DNA of 33,785 nucleotides from an uncultured Flavobacteriaceae bacterium (GCA_937923735.1 CALDUJ010000150.1:1-33785), one strand, 5' to 3'; positions 8,901 through 17,221 are shown, counted from the stretch's first letter. Made by a program: numbers and translations. The notes: generated by a model from the letters alone, not told the origin.

Positions 8901-9247
8901 CCGGAATTTTTTGCAGCTTTAGATTTTTTAGTAATATCCTCAAACTTAAAATCGCCCTTATTGAGGTATAATCTGTCCGCTACTTGATTTCCCCCAAAAA
9001 ATATATCTGATAAGCCATCATTATTTATGTCTCCAATGGCTACTCCTGAGCCAACATACATTTGGCTATAGTAATAGTGATTAAAATAAGTAGATTCTTT
9101 TATCGTATTACTAAAATCTATACCCGTTATATCAGGCGACAACAATTCAAGACCTCCAACTAATTCTCCAGAATGTAAATCTCTAAGTGGCTTATCACAT
9201 CCAACAAGTGAGAGAAAGATAATTATTACAAGTATTCTTTTTGTCAT
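5969..9247 (-). CDS. FG-GAP/VCBS repeat lipoprotein with UnbV/ASPIC domain
   Basis: The start is set at the ATG at 9247 (MTKRILVIIIFLSLVGC, lipobox Cys17), giving 1092 aa. The ORF track begins at a TTG 21 bases earlier, but that codon overlaps the -7 promoter element. Two sets of seven calcium-loop motifs of the DxDxDG type are visible. The first set, from DINNDGLSD to DLDNDGDLD, lies before residue 500. The second, from DVNGDGLED to DLNKDGHQD, lies after about residue 640. Between them, residues about 500-586 (GIGAKAVIYHNGKKQ, FFGLGNDEEVEKIVVTW) match the UnbV/ASPIC domain. Such proteins are frequent beside polysaccharide loci in Bacteroidota, often with SusCD, but their role is not settled. 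The gene has its own promoter, 122 bp beyond the MFS stop. A surface or periplasmic glycan-binding role is a guess. Confidence 0.88.
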   Translation of the reverse strand: MTKRILVIIIFLSLVGCDKPLRDLHSGELVGGLELLSPDITGIDFSNTIKESTYFNHYYYSQMYVGSGVAIGDINNDGLSDIFFGGNQVADRLYLNKGDFKFEDITKKSKAAKNSGWTWGVTMADVNGDGFLDIYVSRNGNSANPEDRRNQLYINNQDLTFTESAQRYGLGDYGFSTQAVFFDMDNDGDLDMYQVNQVADKKLLLINKIPRDQFKFFRDRLYRNDNGKFKDVSDEVGITKDIAYGLSVNTTDFNNDGWTDLYVANDYAEPDFMYYNNGDGTFTNVINEKLKHITQLSMGSDTGDINNDGLIDLITTDMTPEDHYRSKTNMASMSTEAFQNMVNAGAHYQYMTNSLQINTGLGSFSDIANMAGISFTDWSWASLMVDLDNDGWKDIIVSNGIKKDVDNNDYRKKVQNLSKGSTAEDLFQLSKDTPSIPISNYVFRNKSNLEFEKMTKEWGFDTPSFSNGMAYGDLDNDGDLDVVTNNTDAPAFVYNNKAKGNFLKINLEGPEKNKFGIGAKAVIYHNGKKQIAENTVTRGFISSVEHNLFFGLGNDEEVEKIVVTWQDGKQNVIENIAANRIVSVKHSNSKIKSSDIEEEGTLVAKVSTKDIGIDYSHKENNYDEFKEEVLLPHNVSQNGPFTAKADVNGDGLEDLFVGGAVNQSGLLYLQNPNGKFTKNLTQPWKKQKQSEDLGCLFLDVDGDNDQDLYIASGGSEFKRGDVNLKDRLYINDGKGNFVLNEKALPNIYESTQCVKSSDIDNDGDLDLFVGTRLIPGKYTFPATSYFLINDNGNFKKASQEVAPEFNNIGMVTDAVFTDVDNDNDEDLMIVGEWMEIKLFNNNKGLFEDASEKFGLKETRGIWWSITASDLDGDGDDDYIVGNLGKNNKFKASEEHPFKVYANDFDNNGTNDVVLAKFYKDGYVPVRGRECTSQQMPYVSEKFKDYHSFASSKLVEILPEDKVNDAVVYEIKSFESIILINDNGNLVRRSLPNEVQVSPIKSTLVMDLNKDGHQDIITVGNHYGVEVETTRYDAGYGGVLLGDGNNNFSFVSPIKSGFYVPYDNRDIKLLQQENKNLIIVTNNDSEISIFEKS

Positions 9248-9265
9248 ACTAGAATGTTTATGCTT

Positions 9266-9299
9266 CAAAAATATTAATCGATACTCTTACACATGCAAA
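9266..9299 (-). promoter_or_regulatory. Bacteroidota-type promoter for the FG-GAP gene
   Basis: On the - strand TATTTTTG (9266-9273) matches the TAnnTTTG -7 consensus exactly, and TTTG (TTG at 9296-9298) lies 22 bp upstream, inside the accepted 17-23 bp range. Transcription would begin a few bases downstream, giving a short leader before the ATG at 9247. This decides against the TTG start at 9268, which lies in the -7 box. Confidence 0.55.
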
Positions 9300-9369
9300 A
9301 AAATAGTTAAAATATGGGTCTCATGCTTATCCTAAAATCCTTCTTTTATCCGGCTCTTCTCTAATCTGG

Positions 9370-10779
9370 TTAGTGCTCTTTTCGTTTATCTAACTCAGTT
9401 CTAATTTCATTGGCACGGTCTTCACTTAAATCATAATTACGCATGACTAACATAGCAACAATCACTCCTACAATTGGGAGAAGAGAATAGAACATTCTAA
9501 TCCCTGTTACAGATGATGTTGTAACGTCCTCGGCTTGAAAGCCTACCAGCCACAAAATCGTACCACCGAGCAAAGCTGCAAATCCATATCCCACTTTTAC
9601 CATCCACCAATATACAGCTCCTAAAACACCTTCTCGACGTTTACCCGTATTTAATTCATCTAAATCACAAACATCCGCTGTCATAGACATCATTATTGTA
9701 AACAAACCACCAATGCCAAAGGAATGGAAAGGCAATGCATACAAAAATAAATGAGGCTTACCCTCAATAAACAAAAACCAAAATAATATGTATCCTATGA
9801 TTGATATAGATTGTGATATCATGAATGTTCTTTTCTTACCTATTTTTTTTGCCATATACGCCACAATAGGAATCACTAAAAAAGTTGTGCATAATGCCCC
9901 AATACTTCCGTGCATAGAAGGCCAAATTCCTGCTGCAGCTTGATTACTGTTAAACATATGATGCCATATTATTAACGGTGTAAATGATGCTATAACATTA
10001 AAGGAATTAAAGATTAAAAAGGTAGCAAGAGCTATTTTTCTGAACTGCTTAATTTTAAAGGCAGCAAATGCTGATTTAAATATTTCACCAATACTACCAA
10101 TAACATATTTAAAGCTTATAGGTAGAAAATCCGTTCGGTCTTTGGTTGATTTACTTTTAATAAAAATAGCTGGAATAACAGCAAATATTGTACAAGGTAT
10201 CGCTACCCAAATCGATAGCTCTCTAACACCATAATCTGCACCGTTAGGAAACCACTCTGGGTCGTATAAAATAACCCAAAACCATGGTGCTATTACCCAA
10301 GCCCACTGACCAATCCATTGCGCAACAGCCATAATCTGAGTGCGTTCATGAAAATCGTCACTCATTTCGTAACCCATAGCTACATAAGGTACACTAAAAA
10401 TAGTGAGCCCCAAATAAAACACTAAAGACCATAAAAAGAAATACCAAAAATTAAATGTTATTCCACTTTCCTTAAATATTTGCCACATTGCGACATAAGC
10501 TAAACCCATGATAACCCCACCAATCAGAACATAAACACGTCGTCTTCCATATTTGGATTTTGTATTATCTGAAATATAGCCCATAATAGGATCTGTTATA
10601 GCGTCAAAAATTCTTGGAGCAAATTGAATTACTCCCCAAAGAAATGGTGCAAACCTTAAATCTTGAACCAACACAATGATAAATACACCAAGTGCTGCAG
10701 GAAACATTTGATTGGCTAGCATACCAAACCCGAAGGCAACTTTTTGACCAAATGGTATTTTACTTATAGCTGTAGACAT
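9370..10779 (-). CDS. GPH-type MFS sugar:cation symporter
   Basis: This 469-aa protein has about twelve hydrophobic segments and the glycoside-pentoside-hexuronide symporter features: PFGQKVAFGFGMLANQM at the N-terminus and MGYISDNTKSKYGRRR after the second helix pair. The family imports mono- or oligosaccharides across the inner membrane with a cation. It is the last gene of a tight block (GH149-like, GH17, GH30, MFS; gaps of 11, 22 and 35 bp). Its partner is a cytoplasmic beta-glucan phosphorylase, so the cargo is inferred to be short beta-1,3-gluco-oligosaccharides or glucose. It is the only sugar transporter visible in the locus. The family call is firm; the substrate is inferred from context. 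Confidence 0.88.
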   Translation of the reverse strand: MSTAISKIPFGQKVAFGFGMLANQMFPAALGVFIIVLVQDLRFAPFLWGVIQFAPRIFDAITDPIMGYISDNTKSKYGRRRVYVLIGGVIMGLAYVAMWQIFKESGITFNFWYFFLWSLVFYLGLTIFSVPYVAMGYEMSDDFHERTQIMAVAQWIGQWAWVIAPWFWVILYDPEWFPNGADYGVRELSIWVAIPCTIFAVIPAIFIKSKSTKDRTDFLPISFKYVIGSIGEIFKSAFAAFKIKQFRKIALATFLIFNSFNVIASFTPLIIWHHMFNSNQAAAGIWPSMHGSIGALCTTFLVIPIVAYMAKKIGKKRTFMISQSISIIGYILFWFLFIEGKPHLFLYALPFHSFGIGGLFTIMMSMTADVCDLDELNTGKRREGVLGAVYWWMVKVGYGFAALLGGTILWLVGFQAEDVTTSSVTGIRMFYSLLPIVGVIVAMLVMRNYDLSEDRANEIRTELDKRKEH

Positions 10780-10814
10780 AATTATGTTGTTTAGTTAGTG
10801 TTTTATTGTACTTT

Positions 10815-12311
10815 TTATTTCTGACTTGGGATTACGATGGTTTGAATGGCTTTGCCATTTATCTTTACATCAATAGATTTTTCTTGCAGTGTCAATCTAA
10901 ATTCTTTAGGCTCAGGATTTTCATTAAATGCAACAATTGCTATGGAACCATCTGGATTTTTGGCTGCTGTTATCATCAAGCTATCATCTTGATTATCTAA
11001 ACCAATTATTACTGCGTTTGGTCTTATGAATTTGCTAAAGTGACTCATTGTATAGTATAATGGTGTAAAATACACTTCATCATTTTCTGGGTCTACAATT
11101 ATTGGAGCAACACACCAATTCTTAAACCAGTTAGGCCCTCCTTGGCGGTCTAGAACCATGTTCCAATCTACCCAACCGTCTACCCAATTGTTAAGGCAGC
11201 CAATAATATCTCTCGCATAACGATTTACAGGGGCATATTTAGGATGTAGGTGTTTGTCCTTTTCAGGTGCCCAATCCCAACCCCAATCTGTAGCTCTTTT
11301 TTCCCAATACCAGGTATCTTCTTGCCATTTAGGGACTTCTGAATCCACACATGCTTCGGTCTGAATAAGTAGTTTATTAGGTGCTTTTTTATGTGCGTAT
11401 TGTAATTCCTCAGGAAATATTTCATACGTACTAGCATACCAATGTACCGCAGTACCATCGAAATATTTTGAAGTCTCTTCATTCTCATACATAACATCAA
11501 CCCATTGTTTTAGATGATCACGGTTTTGGTCATAACCTAATATTTTTAACTCATCCTTTCCATCTGCCTCTAACTTTGGCCCTAAATGATTCATTACGAA
11601 GTCGTTCTGCTCTTCAGCAGTAAAGTGCATACTTTCCCAATTATTGCCGTTGCCTAACGGTTCATTCTCAACTGTAAATCCCCAAATATCTATACCTTCG
11701 GCTTTGTAGGCATCTGCATATTTTGAGAAAAACAATGCCCAGGTATCGTAATACTCAGGAAGCAATTTGCCACCAACCCATTTGTTATTGTCTTTCATCC
11801 AAGGTGCTGCGGTCCATGGTGACCCAAATATCTTGAACCCATCTTCAGAGGAAGCCATCGCATCTTTTATCATGGGAATTAAATCGTCTTTATCTTCTTT
11901 TATGGAAAAATGCTTTAATTCTTTGTCACCTTCAACTGGAGTATATGAGTAATTGTTGAGTGAAAAATCACAAGAATTCATGTGTGTTCTTGCTAGAGAA
12001 TAGTTAGCTCCTTCTCTGCTGAAATAAGCATCTATCACTTTTTTACGATTCTCCTTTCCAAGTTTATTTAATAAATAGGCAGAAGATTCAGTAAAAGCAC
12101 CACCAAATCCAGTAATTGTTTGAAATTCTTTATTAGGAAAGATATTCACATTTAAAAGTGAATCTCCTACAGAAAACTCAGTAATCTTGTTAAGTTTATT
12201 GCCATTGGCAGATGTTTCGTAAACATCTACATGTAATAATGAATCATTATTACTACAATTGGTCACAGCTAAAAAGATGCACAGTGTAAAACAATACTTT
12301 AAGCATGTCAT
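10815..12311 (-). CDS. GH30 beta-glucanase/glucosidase lipoprotein (probably beta-1,6)
   Basis: The 498-aa protein begins with MTCLKYCFTLCIFLAVTNC, a lipoprotein-like signal with Cys19 (the Asn before the Cys is unusual). No acidic surface-export signal follows, so a periplasmic location is favoured. GH30 hallmarks are present: TGFGGAFTESSAYLL near residue 68, GSPWTAAPWMKDN near 163, acid/base E217 in TVENEPLGNG and nucleophile E319 in LIQTEACVD. The C-terminal beta-domain (SIAIVAFNENPEPKEFRL) is complete. Known: GH30 enzymes in marine flavobacterial laminarin loci remove beta-1,6-linked glucose side chains. Inferred here from the GH17, GH16 and phosphorylase neighbours; the subfamily was not determined. 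It lies 35 bp upstream of the MFS gene. Confidence 0.9.
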   Translation of the reverse strand: MTCLKYCFTLCIFLAVTNCSNNDSLLHVDVYETSANGNKLNKITEFSVGDSLLNVNIFPNKEFQTITGFGGAFTESSAYLLNKLGKENRKKVIDAYFSREGANYSLARTHMNSCDFSLNNYSYTPVEGDKELKHFSIKEDKDDLIPMIKDAMASSEDGFKIFGSPWTAAPWMKDNNKWVGGKLLPEYYDTWALFFSKYADAYKAEGIDIWGFTVENEPLGNGNNWESMHFTAEEQNDFVMNHLGPKLEADGKDELKILGYDQNRDHLKQWVDVMYENEETSKYFDGTAVHWYASTYEIFPEELQYAHKKAPNKLLIQTEACVDSEVPKWQEDTWYWEKRATDWGWDWAPEKDKHLHPKYAPVNRYARDIIGCLNNWVDGWVDWNMVLDRQGGPNWFKNWCVAPIIVDPENDEVYFTPLYYTMSHFSKFIRPNAVIIGLDNQDDSLMITAAKNPDGSIAIVAFNENPEPKEFRLTLQEKSIDVKINGKAIQTIVIPSQK

Positions 12312-12333
12312 GCCATATTAATTTAAATTAAAC

Positions 12334-13614
12334 TTAGTTATGCTTCATAATTTCCATTTCAGTAGGTGGTACAGATACATCTTTCATTAGGGCGTCTTTA
12401 TTTCCTTCGTAAGTTTTTGTAATTGGGTTTCCATTTCTAGTGAGTCCATCAAATATGCCTTTATCTACCATATCCCAAAGTGCATATTTTGCTTTTCCTT
12501 CAACCGTAAACAGACCAAAATGATTTTCTGAACCGCCTGGGTTTTGTGCATCTTTCCATGGCTCGTTAAAGGCTTCAAAATAAAAACAGGAAATGTTATT
12601 CTTATTTGTCCACTCTCTTATCAGTTCATGGAATAAAGCTTCTTTATACTCGTCAGTGGCTTTTGATGCTTTAGGCCCATAAAAACCATTAGATGAAGTT
12701 GCCCAACCTGTTTCTCCAATATGTATTGGTTTGTCTGCGCCTACGGACTTCATATAGTTAACAACTGCTTGATATTGCGATACGGCATAGTTGAATGACC
12801 TTTGCATAGCTGCATCAATTTTTTCGATATCAGAAAGCGCTTGCTCTGTTTCAGGAACTCCCCAAAATTCTGGGTTATAATGCGTGTCATGCATAGGATA
12901 GGTATGCATAGAGATAAAGTCTACAGCATGAATTAGTTTATTTAAATCTTCTACATGATATTGGTTTTCGCCTCCACCCCAAGAGGCAAAATTATCTGAG
13001 CTAGTTATCCAAACATCCTCAGGTAGCTTTTCAGCTTTCTTAAGTTCTTGTAAATGGTTTACCCACTTTAATATAATCCTAGGATCCACAAAATAACCCG
13101 CCTGCCATTTTACCATCGCTTCGTTACCAACGGCAATAACTTTTACGATATCTGGGTACTCGTTAGCCAATTTAACCGCAGATGCAATTTCAAAGGCATT
13201 TCTTTCGCTTTCCTCATGATGTACCAGTGGTTGGTCCGTCCAAGCATTTTTACAATCTATCCATGCTCCTAACATCACATACATCTCAAAATCAGGGTTT
13301 TCCTCTTTAAGCGTTTTTATAGCCTTAACCAAATTAAATGCATGGGGCAAATGGAGTTTATAGGTCCTTACGATGCCAACACCCATAGCCGACAGGAGCT
13401 TCATATCCTCTTTTAACTCAGCTATTGTTGGTTCGATATCATGATTTTTATCTCGATAGCCGCCATAAGACATGGCTAAATACTTTGGATTTCCTAAAAT
13501 ATCCTTCGCTGTTAGATTTGGTCTTTTTTTCACGGTCTTATTATTTGAACCGTTACATGAAAACATAATCATAGCTAAAAAAAGATAAGCGACTATTTTT
13601 ATGTATCTCTGCAT
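12334..13614 (-). CDS. GH17 beta-1,3-glucanase lipoprotein
   Basis: The 426-aa protein has a lipoprotein signal ending in MIMFSC (Cys20) followed by NGSNNK, without acidic residues, which points to the periplasm. The GH17 barrel starts at about residue 45 (LAMSYGGYRD). The acid/base is probably E165 in AVGNEAMVKW and the nucleophile E301 in HIGETGWATS, both in the GH17 context. GH17 enzymes cut the beta-1,3-glucan backbone, and bacterial members in flavobacterial laminarin loci act on laminari-oligosaccharides. The gene is 11 bp downstream of the phosphorylase and 22 bp upstream of GH30, so it is co-transcribed with them. The family call is confident; endo versus exo action cannot be told. 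Confidence 0.92.
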   Translation of the reverse strand: MQRYIKIVAYLFLAMIMFSCNGSNNKTVKKRPNLTAKDILGNPKYLAMSYGGYRDKNHDIEPTIAELKEDMKLLSAMGVGIVRTYKLHLPHAFNLVKAIKTLKEENPDFEMYVMLGAWIDCKNAWTDQPLVHHEESERNAFEIASAVKLANEYPDIVKVIAVGNEAMVKWQAGYFVDPRIILKWVNHLQELKKAEKLPEDVWITSSDNFASWGGGENQYHVEDLNKLIHAVDFISMHTYPMHDTHYNPEFWGVPETEQALSDIEKIDAAMQRSFNYAVSQYQAVVNYMKSVGADKPIHIGETGWATSSNGFYGPKASKATDEYKEALFHELIREWTNKNNISCFYFEAFNEPWKDAQNPGGSENHFGLFTVEGKAKYALWDMVDKGIFDGLTRNGNPITKTYEGNKDALMKDVSVPPTEMEIMKHN

Positions 13615-13625
13615 GTTGTTTCTTT

Positions 13626-16600
13626 TTACTTTTTGAGTGATACTTCTATATGGTTAATATTTCCTGTTCTTTCAAAAACTGCACTACTAGTTCCTTTATC
13701 GAGCTCCAAATTTTCAAAATTCACTTCAGAACCGTCATTATTAATAACTCTAATAAAACTGTCATTACTCAATTTGTATACGATTGGAATCTGACAATAG
13801 GTAAAGCATAGAGAATCCTTTTCTACTTCAATTTCTTCTAGTTTATTTTTAAGATTTACATATTTGAATGTACTTGAAGATTTAAGAAATTCTTCTCCCC
13901 TTAATAGTCTTGGGTTAAACTGAAGTAAGCCATCTTTCACTATAATTCCAAGCTCTCCGAATCTTGATAAAATATCTTCTTTTACTTGACCTGTCATTCC
14001 TGGTTGTTGTGCTCCTTTTCCTCCTGGTGTATGCGAGTAGGCATCCGTAGGAAAAGCACCATACAATTCAGGTGATTTATGTACACCAATACCTTCATTT
14101 ATTTCGTAATAATGATCTAGCAATCCTCCAATTGTAATTTCGCTTTCTCCATCGTTTACGGCTTTTAGACTAGTTTCCTGAACACTCAGTAATAATTTAG
14201 ATACCATGTGCCAATAAATAGATCCTAATCCTTCGTAACCATAAAAAGTACCTGATCGGCCTGTGAATGATTTATGATTAAACATATCTTCGAATACTTC
14301 CAGAAGATACTTAGTTTCCTTTTCTGCACGGGGTTGATATTTTGTGCCTGACAATTTTGAAAGTGCTTCTTTTAGGCTCTTAGCATTGTTAAAGTTTCCG
14401 TTGAAGTGATAATTACCCAACATATCCTTTTCGATAATTTGAGAATCTCCATCTTCGGATAACTGCTTCAATAATTCTGATTTTGCCACAGCAGGTGCTG
14501 GAATATTATTTCGGTCCACAAATTGTGGCAACTGCTTGTCTGGATAGAGTATGTAACTGTATTGATCAGGACGGAATAGAGCACTACTCTTTAAAGCATT
14601 TAATAATTCCAATGATGCTTTACCAGATATATAACCTGAGCTTAAAACTGCTACCTGTCCTTCTAGCATTTCTGGCAAATACGAAATTGAGACTTCTAAA
14701 TCGCTTTGTACAGTCATCAAATTATAAGCATGGTATAATTTATCCTGCCTCTTATTGGCTCTAATGGAATGCTCTAAATAGTTATTGGTCAGCTCTAAAA
14801 ACTGAAGCATATCTGCTTTAGTAAGTGTTTTCTTTTGTCCTGTAAAACCTTTTTCATAAATCGCCCAGCGATAATCGCTACCTGCATTACCAAGGCCATC
14901 CATAACTGTTTTTCTATCTGTATCGGAAATTTTACCAGAAAGTATTTGTTTATTAGAAGCAAGTGCAAATACAGTTTTTTCAAAAAATTCTGATAACTCT
15001 TCAGAAATTTGATAGTCTTCATTCGAAGCATCTTTTACAACATCATTAAAAAATGCTAAGAAGCGTCTCAGATAATAAAGCGTTACCATTGATACTCCAT
15101 TTCCTACCAGTGCATTGTTAGCATCATTCCATTCCGGACGCTGGGTATTCATCCAAATACCAGCTTCTGGAATAAAGTTCGACACTTTTGCCAATACCGT
15201 AGCAAGTAACTTTTCTATTAAGTTAACCGTGTAAATCGAGGCATTCTTGTCGGTCATTAAAACACCATCTGCACCTATTACTTCTCTTTTTTCATCTATT
15301 TTCTCATTGAGTCTGTAATCAAAATCAATAGTGTCTTTAGGGTTAGCTAGTGTCTCTTCGTAGGTTTTTATTTTGTATGGTACATTGGAATACACAAACA
15401 TATCCTGATTAAAATAACTCGCTAACTTACTTGGATAATAGTTTTCCATAAACTCCAAGAACTTTAGTAAGTAGATTATTTGATGATCTCCCCAATACCC
15501 TATGTAAGACCATGGATCATCTTCTTCAATAACCTCCCAATCTATACCTCCTTTTGTTACACGATAAGGGTTATAACCATCAAAAGTTGTAGCATTTAAG
15601 AATTTATGAATCATACTCTCTATAAACCCTGGATAAGAATGTGCCAAAGCCTCCCAATTCTGGAAAATATCTCGCCAATTACCTTCGTAATCTAGAATTT
15701 TAGAGCCATCAACCTCACTTTTTGTGTTAATCGAAAACTTATTCCAAGGTCTACTCGGGTCACCATGTCTTCTACTGAATTTTAATGGTAGATATTCAAA
15801 ACATAGTCTTTTGAAGTTTGTATCGCCATCATTCTCGGCAATAGATTGTATAAAGTTTAAATCAAACTCTTCAGGGAGTTTTGCTAGTATATTTTGTTTC
15901 TCTTTGAAGGTGTTTTTATTGGCATTAAAAATGTAATTAACAAAATCTTCTTTTTCAATTTGGTAGCCATTATCAAAAATACCACCACGCATTATGTTAA
16001 ATAATGTATTTGAAAAATGCCTTGTATTCCTGAGCTGATCACTACTCAATTGTAGAGCGTCTGAAGCTGCTGCAAGTTCAATTAAATTCTTTGTACCTAA
16101 TTCAATGTCATTATTTATGGCTGAGTCTAAATCAGATTCATTTTTAATTGTTTCAATAATCTCAGTAACTGCTGTCATTGATTTATTAACATCAGTAACA
16201 AACTGCCAAATACTATGAGATTCAGGAGAAAGTTTTAATTCTGCACTAATAAAATAAGCACCTTTCTCAGCTCTAATATCTGTTTCTTCGTGAATATCCT
16301 TTCCTCTTCTAAAATCGTCTAACTGCAATGAGGACAGCAAATATTTAGGATTATCTAATCCTTTAGACCATACAACGTTAGTTTTTAAAGCTTCACTAGG
16401 TTCTGCTTTATCTACTATAATAGCGCTTAATGAATACAATCCTAAGCCAACGCTTTTTTCAAGCTCCGTCTTTTTGTAAGCATCCACTAAATTACTACTG
16501 GCATTTTGTAAATCAGGATTTACACCATGAGGCATAATATTTTGTAGACCATCTAATAAATTAATGTTTACATCTGATGTGCTGTGATTAATCAATTTTG

Positions 16601-17087
16601 ACTTCTTTACAAAACCAAATCGATCGCTAGAATTCCATTGATATCGGAATGTCAGATTTAAATCCTCATTGATTTCTTCAAAAATGACTTTATTACCGTA
16701 CTCGTTTTTATAAAGATTTCTTTTAATCTTATAAATTCCTTTATAACGGTCGGAGAAAGGCTCCCATAAGTATGTCTTTTCCTTTTTATGAACTTGTAAA
16801 ATGGTTTTACTTCCTGTTATTTCAGAAGATTCAGTTATTTTATCATCTGTGTAATAAGGGAATAATGCATAATTAGAATTTTTTCTACCTGCTGTTAACC
16901 CTCCATTACTGGATATAAACATCCAGTGATTGGAATCGCTCACGAGACTCATAAAAAAGGGTCTCATGTTATCACTATTAGAGATTTTATAATACACTTC
17001 ATTCTCAAAGGTTATCAATTCTCCTTTAATTTCGTTTTCATAAAAAGAAGCGATATTACTTCCTATGTATATTTGGTTGTCAGTCAT
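13626..17087 (-). CDS. GH149-like beta-1,3-oligoglucan phosphorylase
   Basis: This 1153-aa protein has no signal peptide, so it is cytoplasmic. Its order fits the cellobiose-phosphorylase-like fold: an N-terminal beta-sandwich (GGLTAGRKNSNYALFPYYTDD), a helical linker, an (alpha/alpha)6 barrel and a C-terminal cap. RPEWNDANNAL (D655) sits where GH94-type enzymes place the catalytic Asp, and HTPGGKGAQQPGMTGQV resembles the phosphate-site loop. The length matches GH149, which is longer than GH94. Known: GH149 phosphorylases release glucose 1-phosphate from beta-1,3-gluco-oligosaccharides. Context (GH17, GH30, MFS downstream) supports this over cellobiose phosphorylase; GH161 is the alternative. 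The 134-bp upstream gap has two hairpins, so expression may be attenuated relative to the block before it. A GAGGAAA ribosome-binding site lies upstream of the ATG. Confidence 0.83.
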   Translation of the reverse strand: MTDNQIYIGSNIASFYENEIKGELITFENEVYYKISNSDNMRPFFMSLVSDSNHWMFISSNGGLTAGRKNSNYALFPYYTDDKITESSEITGSKTILQVHKKEKTYLWEPFSDRYKGIYKIKRNLYKNEYGNKVIFEEINEDLNLTFRYQWNSSDRFGFVKKSKLINHSTSDVNINLLDGLQNIMPHGVNPDLQNASSNLVDAYKKTELEKSVGLGLYSLSAIIVDKAEPSEALKTNVVWSKGLDNPKYLLSSLQLDDFRRGKDIHEETDIRAEKGAYFISAELKLSPESHSIWQFVTDVNKSMTAVTEIIETIKNESDLDSAINNDIELGTKNLIELAAASDALQLSSDQLRNTRHFSNTLFNIMRGGIFDNGYQIEKEDFVNYIFNANKNTFKEKQNILAKLPEEFDLNFIQSIAENDGDTNFKRLCFEYLPLKFSRRHGDPSRPWNKFSINTKSEVDGSKILDYEGNWRDIFQNWEALAHSYPGFIESMIHKFLNATTFDGYNPYRVTKGGIDWEVIEEDDPWSYIGYWGDHQIIYLLKFLEFMENYYPSKLASYFNQDMFVYSNVPYKIKTYEETLANPKDTIDFDYRLNEKIDEKREVIGADGVLMTDKNASIYTVNLIEKLLATVLAKVSNFIPEAGIWMNTQRPEWNDANNALVGNGVSMVTLYYLRRFLAFFNDVVKDASNEDYQISEELSEFFEKTVFALASNKQILSGKISDTDRKTVMDGLGNAGSDYRWAIYEKGFTGQKKTLTKADMLQFLELTNNYLEHSIRANKRQDKLYHAYNLMTVQSDLEVSISYLPEMLEGQVAVLSSGYISGKASLELLNALKSSALFRPDQYSYILYPDKQLPQFVDRNNIPAPAVAKSELLKQLSEDGDSQIIEKDMLGNYHFNGNFNNAKSLKEALSKLSGTKYQPRAEKETKYLLEVFEDMFNHKSFTGRSGTFYGYEGLGSIYWHMVSKLLLSVQETSLKAVNDGESEITIGGLLDHYYEINEGIGVHKSPELYGAFPTDAYSHTPGGKGAQQPGMTGQVKEDILSRFGELGIIVKDGLLQFNPRLLRGEEFLKSSSTFKYVNLKNKLEEIEVEKDSLCFTYCQIPIVYKLSNDSFIRVINNDGSEVNFENLELDKGTSSAVFERTGNINHIEVSLKK

Positions 17088-17103
17088 TGAATTAATTTTT
17101 CCT

Positions 17104-17124
17104 CAAAAGAGTTAAGCTCTTTTG
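17104..17124 (-). promoter_or_regulatory. Leader hairpin touching the phosphorylase ribosome-binding site
   Basis: On the - strand CAAAAGAG pairs with CTCTTTTG (8 bp, 5-nt loop). The last G of the stem is the first base of the GAGGAAA Shine-Dalgarno at 17098-17104. The fold could limit access to the site, or the hairpin could be a weak terminator. Confidence 0.45.
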
Positions 17125-17143
17125 TTTCAGGGAATTTTCGAGT

Positions 17144-17179
17144 AAAAGACTAGCTAGTTTAATACTAAGCTAGCCTTTT
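17144..17179 (-). terminator. Terminator-like hairpin between the outer and inner blocks
   Basis: On the - strand AAAAGGCTAGCT (17179-17168) pairs with AGCTAGTCTTTT (17155-17144), a 12-bp stem with one G-U pair, a 12-nt loop and a terminal T-run. It lies 43 bp after the stop of the PKD lipoprotein gene and 57 bp before the phosphorylase ATG. It would end or reduce read-through from the binding-protein block. The loop is longer than in a classic terminator. Confidence 0.6.
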
Positions 17180-17221
17180 CAGTATTGAAATATGGTTAAT
17201 TATATTTCTATAAGGTTTATC

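Noticed and set aside
9245-9268. ORF-track start of the FG-GAP gene at 9268
   Set aside because: That codon is TTG and overlaps the -7 promoter box; the ATG at 9247 starts a clean lipoprotein signal.
14483-14764. 93-aa + strand ORF
   Set aside because: It is antisense to the phosphorylase gene, with no recognisable motif or start signal.
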